Shown here piece after piece: positions 45,339 through 55,353 of a DNA stretch of 64,000 bases. Below the pieces are notes generated by a model. The model was given only the letters and a program-made list of their open reading frames with translations. It was not told the DNA's origin and made no database searches. The stretch's first letter is position 1. Every line of letters begins with the position of its first letter. The DNA is from Flavobacteriaceae bacterium (lineage in GTDB: Bacteria; Bacteroidota; Bacteroidia; Flavobacteriales; Flavobacteriaceae): the NCBI GenBank assembly GCA_024232495.1, contig JAAEPP010000080.1, forward strand, positions 1 to 64,000. The letters run 5' to 3'. The position numbers and the translations under genes are program-made.

Positions 45339-47150
45339 TTAATGCTTTAATTCGTCTTCATTATCTTGAAGTGGAATATGTTGAGGAATGTAATCTTGTC
45401 CCGGAAGGACATAGTCTGAATTGTCTTTATTCAACTTACTGTAATCATAAGACCAACGATGTACTTCTGGTATTGGGCCATCCCAATTTCCATGAATGTG
45501 TTTAACTTCAGCTGTCCACTCAAGAGTGGTGGAATCCCAAGGGTTTTTACCTCCCATTTTGCCGTAAAACATTGAGTGAATAAAGTTATATAAGAAAAAT
45601 AGTTGTCCAGCTGCAGTGATAAAGGCAAAAACTGATATGACCACATTAATTTCTAATAAATCATCAAAGTATGGAAAATTGGTATTGGTATAATATCTTC
45701 TCGGTAATCCTGCCATGCCAATAAAATGCATTGGGAAAAATACTCCATAAGCTCCTATGGCAGTAATCCAAAAGTGAATATATCCTAATTTTTTATTCAA
45801 CAATCTTCCTTCGAACATTTTTGGGAACCAATGGTAAACACCTGCAAAAAGACCATACAAAGCTGATATCCCCATTACTAGATGAAAGTGAGCTACTACA
45901 AACATGGTGTCATGCACATTAATATCGAGCGCACTATCTCCTAAAATGATTCCTGTTAAACCACCACTAATAAAAGTAGATACAAAACCTATAGAAAATA
46001 ACATAGCTGGATTCATTTTGAGATTACCTTTCCATAAAGTTGTAATCCAGTTGAATGCTTTTACAGCGGAAGGTATTGCAATTAATAATGTGGTAAATGT
46101 AAATACAGATCCTAAAAATGGGTTCATTCCTGAAATAAACATGTGGTGACCCCAAACTATAGTTGAAAGAAAAGCAATAGCTAAAACAGATACTATCATA
46201 GCTCGATAACCAAATATTGGTTTACGTGCATTGGTGGCCATTATTTCAGAAACTAATCCCATAGCAGGTAATATTACTATATAAACCTCTGGATGACCTA
46301 AAAACCAAAATAAATGCTCAAATAAAACCGGAGAGCCCCCTTGATTGTGTAAAACTTCTCCAGCTATATAAATATCGGATAAAAAGAAGGATGTTCCAAA
46401 ACTTCTATCCATGATAAGCATTAAGGCTGCAGATAACAAAACTGGAAAAGAGACAACACCAATTATTGCAGTTAAAAAGAAGCACCAAATTGTTAACGGA
46501 AGTCTAGTCATTGACATTCCTTTAGTTCTTAGATTAAGAACTGTTACTATATAATTTAATGAACCCAGGAGGGATGAAGCAATAAAGATCGCCATTGAAA
46601 CTAACCAAAGTGTCATTCCTGCACCAGATCCAGGCATAGCTTGCGGTAAAGCACTTAATGGAGGATATATGGTCCAACCTGCTGCTGCGGGACCCGCTTC
46701 AACAAATAGAGATAGTACCATAATGACACTTGACAGAAAGAATAACCAATAAGAAACCATATTAAGAAATCCTGAAGCCATATCACGGGCACCTATTTGT
46801 AAGGGTATTAATAAATTACTAAACGTACCACTTAATCCAGCGGTCAAAACAAAAAACACCATAATGGTTCCATGTATAGTAACTAGTGATAAATACACAT
46901 TAGGATCCATAACACCGTTCTCGGCCCATTTCCCCAGAAATATCTCATAAATAGTAAATTGATGATCTGGCCAAGCAAGTTGTAGTCTAAAAAGTAATGA
47001 CATTGCGATACCAATGATCCCCATAAACAAACCTGTGATGAGGTATTGCTTGGATATCATTTTATGATCTTGACTAAAGATGTATTTTGTTACAAAAGTT
47101 TCTTTATGGTGATGTCCGTGATCATCGTGATTGTTAGCGTGTTCTGACAT
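45339..47150 (-). CDS. ctaD: Cytochrome c oxidase subunit I
   Basis: 603 residues with 12 membrane helices and the heme-copper core: the HPEVYI CuB His/Tyr region, GHHMFISGMNP with two CuB histidines, and VVAHFHLVMG with the heme ligands. It holds heme a and the heme a3-CuB oxygen-reduction site. The N-terminus is unusually His-rich (6 His within residues 4-15). It is the last gene of the act operon, 19 bases after ctaC, ahead of a terminator. Confidence 0.97.
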   Translation of the reverse strand: MSEHANNHDDHGHHHKETFVTKYIFSQDHKMISKQYLITGLFMGIIGIAMSLLFRLQLAWPDHQFTIYEIFLGKWAENGVMDPNVYLSLVTIHGTIMVFFVLTAGLSGTFSNLLIPLQIGARDMASGFLNMVSYWLFFLSSVIMVLSLFVEAGPAAAGWTIYPPLSALPQAMPGSGAGMTLWLVSMAIFIASSLLGSLNYIVTVLNLRTKGMSMTRLPLTIWCFFLTAIIGVVSFPVLLSAALMLIMDRSFGTSFFLSDIYIAGEVLHNQGGSPVLFEHLFWFLGHPEVYIVILPAMGLVSEIMATNARKPIFGYRAMIVSVLAIAFLSTIVWGHHMFISGMNPFLGSVFTFTTLLIAIPSAVKAFNWITTLWKGNLKMNPAMLFSIGFVSTFISGGLTGIILGDSALDINVHDTMFVVAHFHLVMGISALYGLFAGVYHWFPKMFEGRLLNKKLGYIHFWITAIGAYGVFFPMHFIGMAGLPRRYYTNTNFPYFDDLLEINVVISVFAFITAAGQLFFLYNFIHSMFYGKMGGKNPWDSTTLEWTAEVKHIHGNWDGPIPEVHRWSYDYSKLNKDNSDYVLPGQDYIPQHIPLQDNEDELKH

Positions 47151-47169
47151 ATCTCTTTATGCTATTTAT

Positions 47170-48231
47170 TTATTTTTTTATGGTTTCAGCAATTGTAGCT
47201 TGTTCAGCTAACCAAGTATTGTAGTCTTCTTCAGATTCTACAATAATTTTCATTTGCATGTTAAAATGATTACTACCACATATTTTATTACAAAGTAATA
47301 AATAATCAAATTCATACATTTCCAATACTTCTTCTCCTTTTGCAAGTAGATCAATATTTTTTTCTGTTCTAATCTGGTTGATATGCTCCACTTTTTCGAT
47401 TACATCATCATTCATTCGCATATCATCAGTAGTAATAGATGGCGTAAAAGCAAATTGAGTTATCATTCCTGGTACACAATTCATTTGTGCTCTAAAATGA
47501 GGCATATAAGCTGAGTGTAAAACGTCTTGAGACCTCATTTTAAATAAAACTTTCCTTCCTAGAGGTAAATGAAGTTCATTTACAACTTTATCATCTTGTG
47601 CATTTGGATCTGAAGTATCTACTCCAAGTTGATTAACTCCTTCAATAAGTCTAACATTAGCTTCTCCAAGGGTATTATCATTTCCAGCATATCGAGCTCT
47701 CCAATCAAACTGATAGGCATATAATTCTACTACCAATGGATCTTCATCTTCATCCACATACATGATATCGGACCAAGTAAATAATCCATAAATTATTAAG
47801 CCTGCTAATACGAAAACTGGTATGATCGTCCAGATAAATTCTAATCGATGATTTTCAGCATAGAATAATGCCTTTTTTTCTTTACTACCCCTGTAGACAA
47901 AAGCAAAATAATGCAGTAACCATTGTGTAAAAATACCTACAAGAAAAATAAGTATCATGGAAGTAAGCATTAATTGGTCGATCTCTACTCCATGTTCAGA
48001 AGCAGATACTGGTAATAGTACATCCCCCCATTCCCAGAAGCAGTATGCTAAAATTCCATACAAGAAAAATACAAAGGCTAACATTAAATACCCTTGAATA
48101 TTATTGTCGTTATTTGATGCAATTTCTGAGTTTTCAGATTTTGGCGACTTTGACAATTGGAATACTTTATTCATTTGCCAGACAGCTACTCCAAAAAGAA
48201 TGATTACTAAAATTATTAAAAATGCGGTCAT
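47170..48231 (-). CDS. ctaC: Cytochrome c oxidase subunit II
   Basis: 353 residues with three apparent hydrophobic segments (N-terminal, about 50-68 and 85-110), then a periplasmic cupredoxin domain carrying the CuA site: an upstream HSAYMPHFRAQMNC segment and CNKICGSNHFNM (Cys314, Cys318, His322, Met325). No CxxCH is present, so unlike caa3 forms it carries no heme c of its own. It accepts electrons from cytochrome c or directly from the Act complex. Confidence 0.95.
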   Translation of the reverse strand: MTAFLIILVIILFGVAVWQMNKVFQLSKSPKSENSEIASNNDNNIQGYLMLAFVFFLYGILAYCFWEWGDVLLPVSASEHGVEIDQLMLTSMILIFLVGIFTQWLLHYFAFVYRGSKEKKALFYAENHRLEFIWTIIPVFVLAGLIIYGLFTWSDIMYVDEDEDPLVVELYAYQFDWRARYAGNDNTLGEANVRLIEGVNQLGVDTSDPNAQDDKVVNELHLPLGRKVLFKMRSQDVLHSAYMPHFRAQMNCVPGMITQFAFTPSITTDDMRMNDDVIEKVEHINQIRTEKNIDLLAKGEEVLEMYEFDYLLLCNKICGSNHFNMQMKIIVESEEDYNTWLAEQATIAETIKK

Positions 48232-48254
48232 CGTTATCTTATCAACAAATTAAA

Positions 48255-49574
48255 TTAATAATGAAAATTTTTACTTTCCTTTAAAAAAGGGTTCCCTTTA
48301 GCCAATAATGGTGCTTTTGTTAAAGCGGTAAATACAACATATATAAACAATCCCAGAAAAAATACAACAGAACTCAATTCAGGAATTCCAAAATACCAAG
48401 AAGTTCCAACAGTTGCAGGCATCACCATCACAAATAAATCTACATAATGTCCAATAATTATAACAATTCCAGACATCACAACAAACCAATTTACTCGCTT
48501 ATAATCACTATTCATTAGTACCAAAATTGGGAAAATAAAATTTAAAACTACCATACCAAAAAATGGTAATTTGAAGTCTTCTATTCTAGTTACGAAATAG
48601 GTAACTTCTTCCGGAATATTAGCATACCATATCAACATAAATTGCGAGAACCATAAGTAAGTCCAAAAAATACTAAAACCAAACATAAATTTAGCCAAAT
48701 CATGAATATGACTATCGTTTACGTATTCTAAATAACCTTGAGATTTTAATACCATAGTAACTAAGGCAATGGTAGTAACAGCGCAAACTATCATACCGGC
48801 AAAGACATACCATCCAAATAATGTGCTAAACCAATGTGGATCAAAACTCATTAACCAGTCCCAGGACATTACGGATTCTGTATAAATAAAAAAGACTAAA
48901 AATCCTGCTGATATCTTAAAACTTTTTTTAAACCATTTGCTATCTGTAGCCTCGTCTTGCTTTCTTGATAATTTGAGAGATATTTGACGATAAGCTACCC
49001 AACCACCAATAAATATAATCGCTCTAATAAGAACTCCCCAACTATTTAACCATCCTGACTTGCCTTGTATTAATTTATCGTGTGCAACGACCTCCGGATC
49101 AGCCCAAACAAATAAATGATTGAAATGAAATGCCGAAAGACCAATTAGTATTAACATAATAATTCCGCCGGGAATCAAATAAGAAGTTATTCCTTCCATA
49201 ACTCTAAAAAGTACCGGCGACCAGCCTGCTTGGGATGCAATTTGAATAGCATAAAATGCTAAAACACCTAGGGAAATCATAAAGAATAAGAAGCTTGCAA
49301 TATACAAGGAAGACCAAGGTCTGTTCTGTAATTGATGTAAAACATGCTCGTAATGGCTATCATCATCGTGGATATTTTCACCATGAGACTGTTCTGCATG
49401 ACTTTCAGTATGAGTAGCTTCTGTTTGATGTCCATCATCATGACCAGATGCCAACATTTCTTTCACCTCGTCAGTATTACTTGGAGTGGACAGAAAGCCT
49501 GTTACGATTCCTAGGGCACCTATTACCATAAGAATAATTGCAAAAAACTTTAATTTACTTGGTAACGTATACAT
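48255..49574 (-). CDS. actF: Alternative complex III subunit ActF (quinol:cytochrome c oxidoreductase)
   Basis: 439 residues with about ten membrane helices, in the order and length expected of ActF, a membrane subunit related to the C-terminal half of ActC/NrfD. Between helix 1 and helix 2 lies a His/Asp/Glu-rich stretch (about residues 43-85, roughly nine histidines). It lies 28 bases after actE and 23 before ctaC, confirming an act-cta operon. Confidence 0.9.
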   Translation of the reverse strand: MYTLPSKLKFFAIILMVIGALGIVTGFLSTPSNTDEVKEMLASGHDDGHQTEATHTESHAEQSHGENIHDDDSHYEHVLHQLQNRPWSSLYIASFLFFMISLGVLAFYAIQIASQAGWSPVLFRVMEGITSYLIPGGIIMLILIGLSAFHFNHLFVWADPEVVAHDKLIQGKSGWLNSWGVLIRAIIFIGGWVAYRQISLKLSRKQDEATDSKWFKKSFKISAGFLVFFIYTESVMSWDWLMSFDPHWFSTLFGWYVFAGMIVCAVTTIALVTMVLKSQGYLEYVNDSHIHDLAKFMFGFSIFWTYLWFSQFMLIWYANIPEEVTYFVTRIEDFKLPFFGMVVLNFIFPILVLMNSDYKRVNWFVVMSGIVIIIGHYVDLFVMVMPATVGTSWYFGIPELSSVVFFLGLFIYVVFTALTKAPLLAKGNPFLKESKNFHY

Positions 49575-49602
49575 ATCTTAGCTATTCTCTTTATTCTTTT
49601 TA

Positions 49603-50226
49603 TTAATTTGCTTCGTTTGAAGTGGTTTCTTTTTCCATTGAATCTTTCTGTGCAGATGACCACAAAGGCTCACCATTCAATTTAGATTTTAAATCCAACG
49701 CGTGCATAGTAATCTGCCATCTTTCCTTTTCATTAGTCTGAGAAGCATAAGAACCCATTGAATTTAATCCATACATCATCACATGATAAATATCTCCTTC
49801 AGTAATATTTCTTCCCTTATCTGCAAGGCTTGGTATTCCAAGAAACTTTTCTCTTTTAACTAAGGTTCCTTGACCATCTCCTTTATTTCCATGACAAATT
49901 GCACAATAAATATTAAATAGTTCTTTTCCTTTAGCAAGATTTTCTTCATTTACCGCTAGCGGTATCTTTAATTCTTTGGTGGCTAAAGCCTTTCCCTCTT
50001 GTGTATTCTCATATTCGTATGGCATCCAACCTCTAGATATTGTACCTTTCACTGGAGTTAAGGCTGCTTGACCATTAGGTAGTATCTCATATTCACTATA
50101 TGTTTCAACTGCTACAGAAGTATACATATTAGGCATGTACCTGTAATTAGGTTTCTTTTTATCAAAACAAGAAGTGACGCTTAGCATGATAAGTATGGTA
50201 ACTGCTATGTTTACTATGTTTTTCAT
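49603..50226 (-). CDS. actE: Alternative complex III subunit ActE, monoheme cytochrome c lipoprotein
   Basis: 207 residues from the ATG at 50226, which starts a lipoprotein signal (lipobox SVTSC, Cys20) one base after the actD stop; an in-frame ATG eight codons earlier overlaps actD and is less likely. One heme c site CAICH (108-112) and a probable axial Met157 in GLNSMGSY. It is anchored to the periplasmic face by lipid and would hand electrons from ActA towards the oxidase. Confidence 0.93.
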   Translation of the reverse strand: MKNIVNIAVTILIMLSVTSCFDKKKPNYRYMPNMYTSVAVETYSEYEILPNGQAALTPVKGTISRGWMPYEYENTQEGKALATKELKIPLAVNEENLAKGKELFNIYCAICHGNKGDGQGTLVKREKFLGIPSLADKGRNITEGDIYHVMMYGLNSMGSYASQTNEKERWQITMHALDLKSKLNGEPLWSSAQKDSMEKETTSNEAN

Positions 50227-50227
50227 A

Positions 50228-50761
50228 TTAGTGATCTTCATTCTTTTCAATTATTTTTACTTCAACTGCTCCTGTACTTTTTAAGAAATCAGAAATAACA
50301 TCTGTTTCTTTACTGCCGTCTATTTCCATTAAAAAATGATCATCTGTTGTTCTTACGTCTGGATTTTCAGCTTTTTTAAAAGGCCACAACTTACTTCTCA
50401 TGTAGAATGTAATCACCATCAAATGGGCTGCAAAAAAAACAGTTAATTCAAACATTACTGGCACAAATGCAGGCATATTCTCTAAATAACTAAAGCTTGG
50501 TTTACCACCTATATCTTGAGGCCAATCTTGAATCATTATAAAATCCATCATCAAAATAGCAACACTCAATCCAACTAATCCATACAAGAAAGATGTTATT
50601 GCAATTCTAGTATCTGCTAGACCCATAGCTTTTTCGAGTCCGTGAACAGGAAAGGGAGTGTATACTTCTTCTATATGGTAATGCTTTTCACGAACCATTT
50701 TTACGGCTTGCAATAAGATATCATCGTCTGTATATAAAGCGTGAATAACTTTAGATGCCAT
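50228..50761 (-). CDS. actD: Alternative complex III subunit ActD (DUF3341)
   Basis: 177 residues with two membrane helices (about 55-78 and 98-118) and the DUF3341 pattern (YTDDDILLQAVKMVREKHYH, YTPFPVHGLEKAMGL). ActD is a structural subunit of unknown detailed role. It starts 2 bases after actC. Confidence 0.93.
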   Translation of the reverse strand: MASKVIHALYTDDDILLQAVKMVREKHYHIEEVYTPFPVHGLEKAMGLADTRIAITSFLYGLVGLSVAILMMDFIMIQDWPQDIGGKPSFSYLENMPAFVPVMFELTVFFAAHLMVITFYMRSKLWPFKKAENPDVRTTDDHFLMEIDGSKETDVISDFLKSTGAVEVKIIEKNEDH

Positions 50762-50763
50762 AA

Positions 50764-52209
50764 TTAATTATTTTTATTTTTAGTTGAAAATTCTACTTCT
50801 TCACCATAATGCTTTGCGTCATCTCCGTGGTCAGCTCTTAGTTTTTTAAAATTAGCTCCAGATGATTTTAAAATTGATTTAACCTCAGCTTGAGCAATTA
50901 CTGGGAAAGTTCTTGCGTACAACAAAAATAACACAAAAAAGAAACCAATTGTACCTATAAAAATTCCTATATCAACAAATGTTGGCGAAAACATTGTCCA
51001 AGATGAAGGGAGGTAATCTCGATGCAATGAAGTAACGATAATTACGAATCGTTCAAACCACATTCCAATATTAACAACTATTGAAATGATAAAAGAAAAC
51101 ATAATACTTCTTCTTAATTTTGGAAACCACATAAATTGCGGTGAGAATACATTACAAGTCATCATTGCCCAATAAGCCCACCAATAAGGACCTGTTGCTC
51201 TGTTAAGGAATGCATATTGCTCGTATTCAACACCTGAATACCAAGCAATAAATAGCTCTGTTATATAAGCAACACCAACAATTGAACCAGTAATCATAAT
51301 TACGATGTTCATTAATTCTATGTGTTGGAGGGTAATATAATCTTCTAGATTTGAAACTTTTCGCATAATTATCAGTAATGTGTTTACCATTGCGAAACCT
51401 GAAAAAACTGCTCCTGCTACGAAATAAGGAGGAAATATGGTAGTATGCCAACCTGGTATTACAGAAGTTGCAAAGTCAAAAGAGACAATTGTGTGAACAG
51501 ATAATACCAGAGGTGTAGCTAGTCCTGCTAATACCAGTGATACTTCTTCAAAACGTTGCCAGTCTTTTGCACGACCACTCCATCCAAAAGATAGAATACC
51601 GTATATTTTTTTGTTAAAAGGGGTGATGGCTCTATCTCGTATCATTGCAAAATCTGGTAATAATCCAGTCCACCAAAAAACTAATGAAACTGAAAGATAA
51701 GTTGATATTGCAAATACATCCCAAAGCAATGGCGAATTAAAGTTGACCCATAAAGAGCCAAATTGGTTTGGAATTGGGACAACCCAGTAGGCTAACCAAG
51801 GACGTCCCATGTGAATAATTGGAAATAGTCCAGCTTGAATTACAGAGAATATAGTCATTGCCTCAGCAGAGCGATTAATTCCCATTCTCCATTTTTGACG
51901 AAACAATAACAATACCGCAGAAATTAAGGTTCCTGCGTGACCAATTCCTACCCACCATACAAAGTTGGTGATATCCCAGGCCCAGCCAACTGTTTTATTC
52001 AATCCCCAGGTACCAATACCCGTTGATACGGTATAAATGATACACCCTATTCCCCATGAAAATGCTGCTAGGGCTATTGAAAAAACAATCCACCAAGATT
52101 TATTGGCTTTTCCTTCTACTGGAGTTACAACATCTACCGTTACATCGTGGTAGGATTTGTTTCCAGTTACTAAGGGTTTTCTAATAGGAGCTTCGTAATG
52201 CGACGCCAT
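50764..52209 (-). CDS. actC: Alternative complex III subunit ActC (NrfD-like, quinol-binding)
   Basis: 481 residues with about ten membrane helices of the NrfD/PsrC family. It includes the WWVGIGHAGTLISAVLLL and HMGRPW motifs, where a conserved His/Asp region forms the quinol site in characterised complexes. ActC oxidises menaquinol and passes electrons to ActB and ActA. It lies 26 bases after actB. Confidence 0.95.
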   Translation of the reverse strand: MASHYEAPIRKPLVTGNKSYHDVTVDVVTPVEGKANKSWWIVFSIALAAFSWGIGCIIYTVSTGIGTWGLNKTVGWAWDITNFVWWVGIGHAGTLISAVLLLFRQKWRMGINRSAEAMTIFSVIQAGLFPIIHMGRPWLAYWVVPIPNQFGSLWVNFNSPLLWDVFAISTYLSVSLVFWWTGLLPDFAMIRDRAITPFNKKIYGILSFGWSGRAKDWQRFEEVSLVLAGLATPLVLSVHTIVSFDFATSVIPGWHTTIFPPYFVAGAVFSGFAMVNTLLIIMRKVSNLEDYITLQHIELMNIVIMITGSIVGVAYITELFIAWYSGVEYEQYAFLNRATGPYWWAYWAMMTCNVFSPQFMWFPKLRRSIMFSFIISIVVNIGMWFERFVIIVTSLHRDYLPSSWTMFSPTFVDIGIFIGTIGFFFVLFLLYARTFPVIAQAEVKSILKSSGANFKKLRADHGDDAKHYGEEVEFSTKNKNN

Positions 52210-52235
52210 ATCTTTTTTGCTATTTCTTAGTGTTA

Positions 52236-55200
52236 TTAAACTTCTTTTGAATTTCTCACTTTAGCTTGATAAAGCACATTAGGTTTTGTTCCTACTGCTT
52301 CTAGCAAGTGATACATTCTTTTATCTTTACTTAACTTATTTATTTCACTTTCATGGTCATTAACATCCCCAAAAACCATCGCACCTGACTCACAAGCTGC
52401 CGAACAAGCGGTTTTAAATTCTCCATCCTTAATGGCTCTCCCCTCATTTTTTGCATCTAAAATTGTTTTTTGTGTCATTTGAATACACATAGAACACTTT
52501 TCCATTACTCCACGTGAACGAACAACAACATCAGGATTTAAGACCATTCTACCCAAATCATTATTCATGTGGTAATCGAACTCTTCATTTTCAGAATATA
52601 AAAACCAATTAAAACGACGAACCTTATATGGACAGTTATTTGCACAATAACGGGTACCTACACAACGATTGTAAGCCATTTGGTTTTGTCCTTGACGCCC
52701 ATGAGAAGTTGCCGCAACAGGACATACTGTTTCACATGGCGCATGATTACAATGTTGACACATAACTGGTTGGAATGCTACTTCTGGACTTGCCGAAGCA
52801 TCTTCCATAGAAATCAGCGTACTTTTAACGCCTGTTTCTCCAAATAAACCGTTTGCTTTTTCTTTTTTATTTAAATCACTTTCAAAAGTATCTTCACTTG
52901 AATAATATCTATCAACACGAAGCCAATGCATATCACGACTTTTACGCACTTCTTTTTTTCCCACCACAGGAACATTATTTTCTGCATGACAAGCAATTAC
53001 ACAAGCTCCACAACCTGTACAAGCATTTAAATCTATAGAAAGATTGAAATGGTGACCAATTGTTCTATCAAATGAAGTCCATAAATCTGCTCCTGGATCG
53101 TTTACTGAAATTTCTTCATGATCTTTTGAAACTACAGGAACAGGATTCCATGTATTTGAATCTTTTGTATTAAAAACTTCTAAGGAAGTTTCTCGGATAA
53201 TATCTCTACCCATCATAGTGTTGTGCAGCTGTACACAAGCAAATTCATGCTCACCGGATACCTTTTCAACGGTAACATTTTGGATAGAAGAAAAATTATT
53301 ATAAAGATGGTATGCATTTACACCCGTCTGCATTTCAAATTGAATTGATGCTGTTTTACCGTATCCTAAAGCTAGACCTACTGAACCTTTTGCTTGTCCA
53401 GGCTGGATAATAACAGGAATATTTTCAATAGTTACATCACCAACTGAAACATTTACGTAACTACCGTTTAAACCTCCATCTGCAACATTTTTATTTTCTA
53501 AGCCCATTTCTGAAGCATCAGCTGCAGAAACCGTTAAATAATTGTCCCACGAGGCTCTTGTTATTGGATCTGGCATTTCTTGTAACCATGGATTGTTTGC
53601 TTGTTGGCCATCACCCATTGAAATCTTGGTATACAAGGTTAATTCTAAACCTCCTTCTTGAAGACTTGTATCTATTGATTTGTTTGACGATATAAATTCA
53701 GCCCCTGAAGTGATCTCATCGTTATCAATTTCAACATCACTCAAAAACACCCCGTCATGTAAAGCGTTATTCCAACTAGCACTTTCTAAAATTGATTCCT
53801 TCCAGGTTTCTTTTATAAAGTCATAGTATGATTTTTCTACCCCTAATAATTTTAATAGGCTGTCTTGAAACTGTCTTGTATCAAACAAAGGCTTAATTGT
53901 TGGTTGCATTAACCCGAATGTTCCTTTTTTAATTTGAGTATCTCCCCAAGACTCTAAGTAGTGCGGAGTAGCTGCAACTAATTGAGATAAAGATGCTGTA
54001 GCGTCTTTCTTAAAAGAAAAAGATGCCGTAAGTGCTAAACGTTTATAAGCCTCAGTGAATGCTAAATTATTTGGAAATGAATATACAGGATCTACACCCA
54101 CAGAGATTAATCCTTTAACATCCCCATTTATAACATCATTAATAACATTTGTAACTTCTCTACTATTCCCTTTTCGAATCAGTTTTGGTTTTTCTGCACT
54201 CATCACAACACTTGAAACACTTTCATTGTATGAAAGCACACTGGATTGAGCTGTTACATCAGGTAAACCAGTAATAAGCACCCCTTTATCTCCAGCTTTT
54301 TGTAAAGCTGCTTTTGCACTTGATATCGCTGCAACAACAGATTCTGGAAGCCCAGAGGTACTCCCACCTGTAAGCGCTTTTACAACTTGTTTTTGCTGTG
54401 AGGGGGTTGTTGGTATTCGTATATCAGAATTAGCTCCAGTCAAAGACATATTTGCTTCAAACTGGAAATGTTGAGACATTTTCCCTTCACTTGGAATACG
54501 TCCTTTTGCGTAAGAAGAATCAAAGCCTCCTCCTTGCCAATCTCCTAAGAAATCAGCACCAACAGAAACAATTACTTTCGCTTTTGAAAAATCGAAATCA
54601 GCTAGAGCTCTAACACCATATTTAATTTGGAATGCGTCTAAAGCTTCTGATGACGATACCGTATCATATATAACATGACTAATATTTGGATACTTCGAAG
54701 TAAATTTCTTTATTAATTTTGAGGTAGAAGGACTAGCAAACGTCTGTGTTAGAAGAACTATTTTCTCTTCTTTTAAGGCATTTAATTTCTTTTCTAAGGC
54801 CGAATCAAAATCTTCCCAAGTTGCTGGTTCATTGGAAATTAAAGGTGTTTGTAACCTGTTAACATCATACAGAGATAGAACCGAAGCGTGCACTCTTGCA
54901 TTTACACTTCCAAAACTTTGTTTAAGTCTATTACGTTCTATTTTTATGGGTCTACCCTCTCTAGTTTTTACTAATATATTGGCAAAATCAAACCCATCAG
55001 CAATTGTTGTAGCATAATAATTTGCTATTCCAGGAATAATTTCATCTGGCAATACAACATAAGGAATTGACTTTTTAATGGGCCCTTCACATGCGGCTAA
55101 CGATGCAGCAGCTGTTGAAAAACCAACATATTTTAGAAAATCTCTACGAGATGTTGAAGAAGTTTCTAATGTTTCTTTGTCTCCTAAAAATTTATCAACT

Positions 55201-55301
55201 GGAATTTCCTCAACGAATTCGTTTTGTTGAAGCGCCTTAACAATAGAACTATTTTCGTCCAGTTCTTCAACACTTTTCCAGTATTTCTTGTTTAATGACA
55301 T
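52236..55301 (-). CDS. actB: Alternative complex III subunit ActB (molybdopterin-oxidoreductase-like, FeS)
   Basis: 1021 residues. A twin-arginine motif (SRRDFLK, Arg52-53) sits about 50 residues in, followed by a lipobox-like LAAC (Cys71). Residues ~75-720 are a molybdopterin-oxidoreductase-like domain, usually without cofactor in this family. The C-terminal part binds four FeS clusters (CTGCGACVIAC, CQHCNHAPCETVCP, CVGTRYCANNCP, CSMCIQMTQ..). It carries electrons between ActC and ActA at the periplasmic face. It starts 52 bases after actA. Confidence 0.95.
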   Translation of the reverse strand: MSLNKKYWKSVEELDENSSIVKALQQNEFVEEIPVDKFLGDKETLETSSTSRRDFLKYVGFSTAAASLAACEGPIKKSIPYVVLPDEIIPGIANYYATTIADGFDFANILVKTREGRPIKIERNRLKQSFGSVNARVHASVLSLYDVNRLQTPLISNEPATWEDFDSALEKKLNALKEEKIVLLTQTFASPSTSKLIKKFTSKYPNISHVIYDTVSSSEALDAFQIKYGVRALADFDFSKAKVIVSVGADFLGDWQGGGFDSSYAKGRIPSEGKMSQHFQFEANMSLTGANSDIRIPTTPSQQKQVVKALTGGSTSGLPESVVAAISSAKAALQKAGDKGVLITGLPDVTAQSSVLSYNESVSSVVMSAEKPKLIRKGNSREVTNVINDVINGDVKGLISVGVDPVYSFPNNLAFTEAYKRLALTASFSFKKDATASLSQLVAATPHYLESWGDTQIKKGTFGLMQPTIKPLFDTRQFQDSLLKLLGVEKSYYDFIKETWKESILESASWNNALHDGVFLSDVEIDNDEITSGAEFISSNKSIDTSLQEGGLELTLYTKISMGDGQQANNPWLQEMPDPITRASWDNYLTVSAADASEMGLENKNVADGGLNGSYVNVSVGDVTIENIPVIIQPGQAKGSVGLALGYGKTASIQFEMQTGVNAYHLYNNFSSIQNVTVEKVSGEHEFACVQLHNTMMGRDIIRETSLEVFNTKDSNTWNPVPVVSKDHEEISVNDPGADLWTSFDRTIGHHFNLSIDLNACTGCGACVIACHAENNVPVVGKKEVRKSRDMHWLRVDRYYSSEDTFESDLNKKEKANGLFGETGVKSTLISMEDASASPEVAFQPVMCQHCNHAPCETVCPVAATSHGRQGQNQMAYNRCVGTRYCANNCPYKVRRFNWFLYSENEEFDYHMNNDLGRMVLNPDVVVRSRGVMEKCSMCIQMTQKTILDAKNEGRAIKDGEFKTACSAACESGAMVFGDVNDHESEINKLSKDKRMYHLLEAVGTKPNVLYQAKVRNSKEV

Positions 55302-55353
55302 TTATATAATTAATTTAATGACACACCTATTAATAGGCACGTCGTTTCATTTT

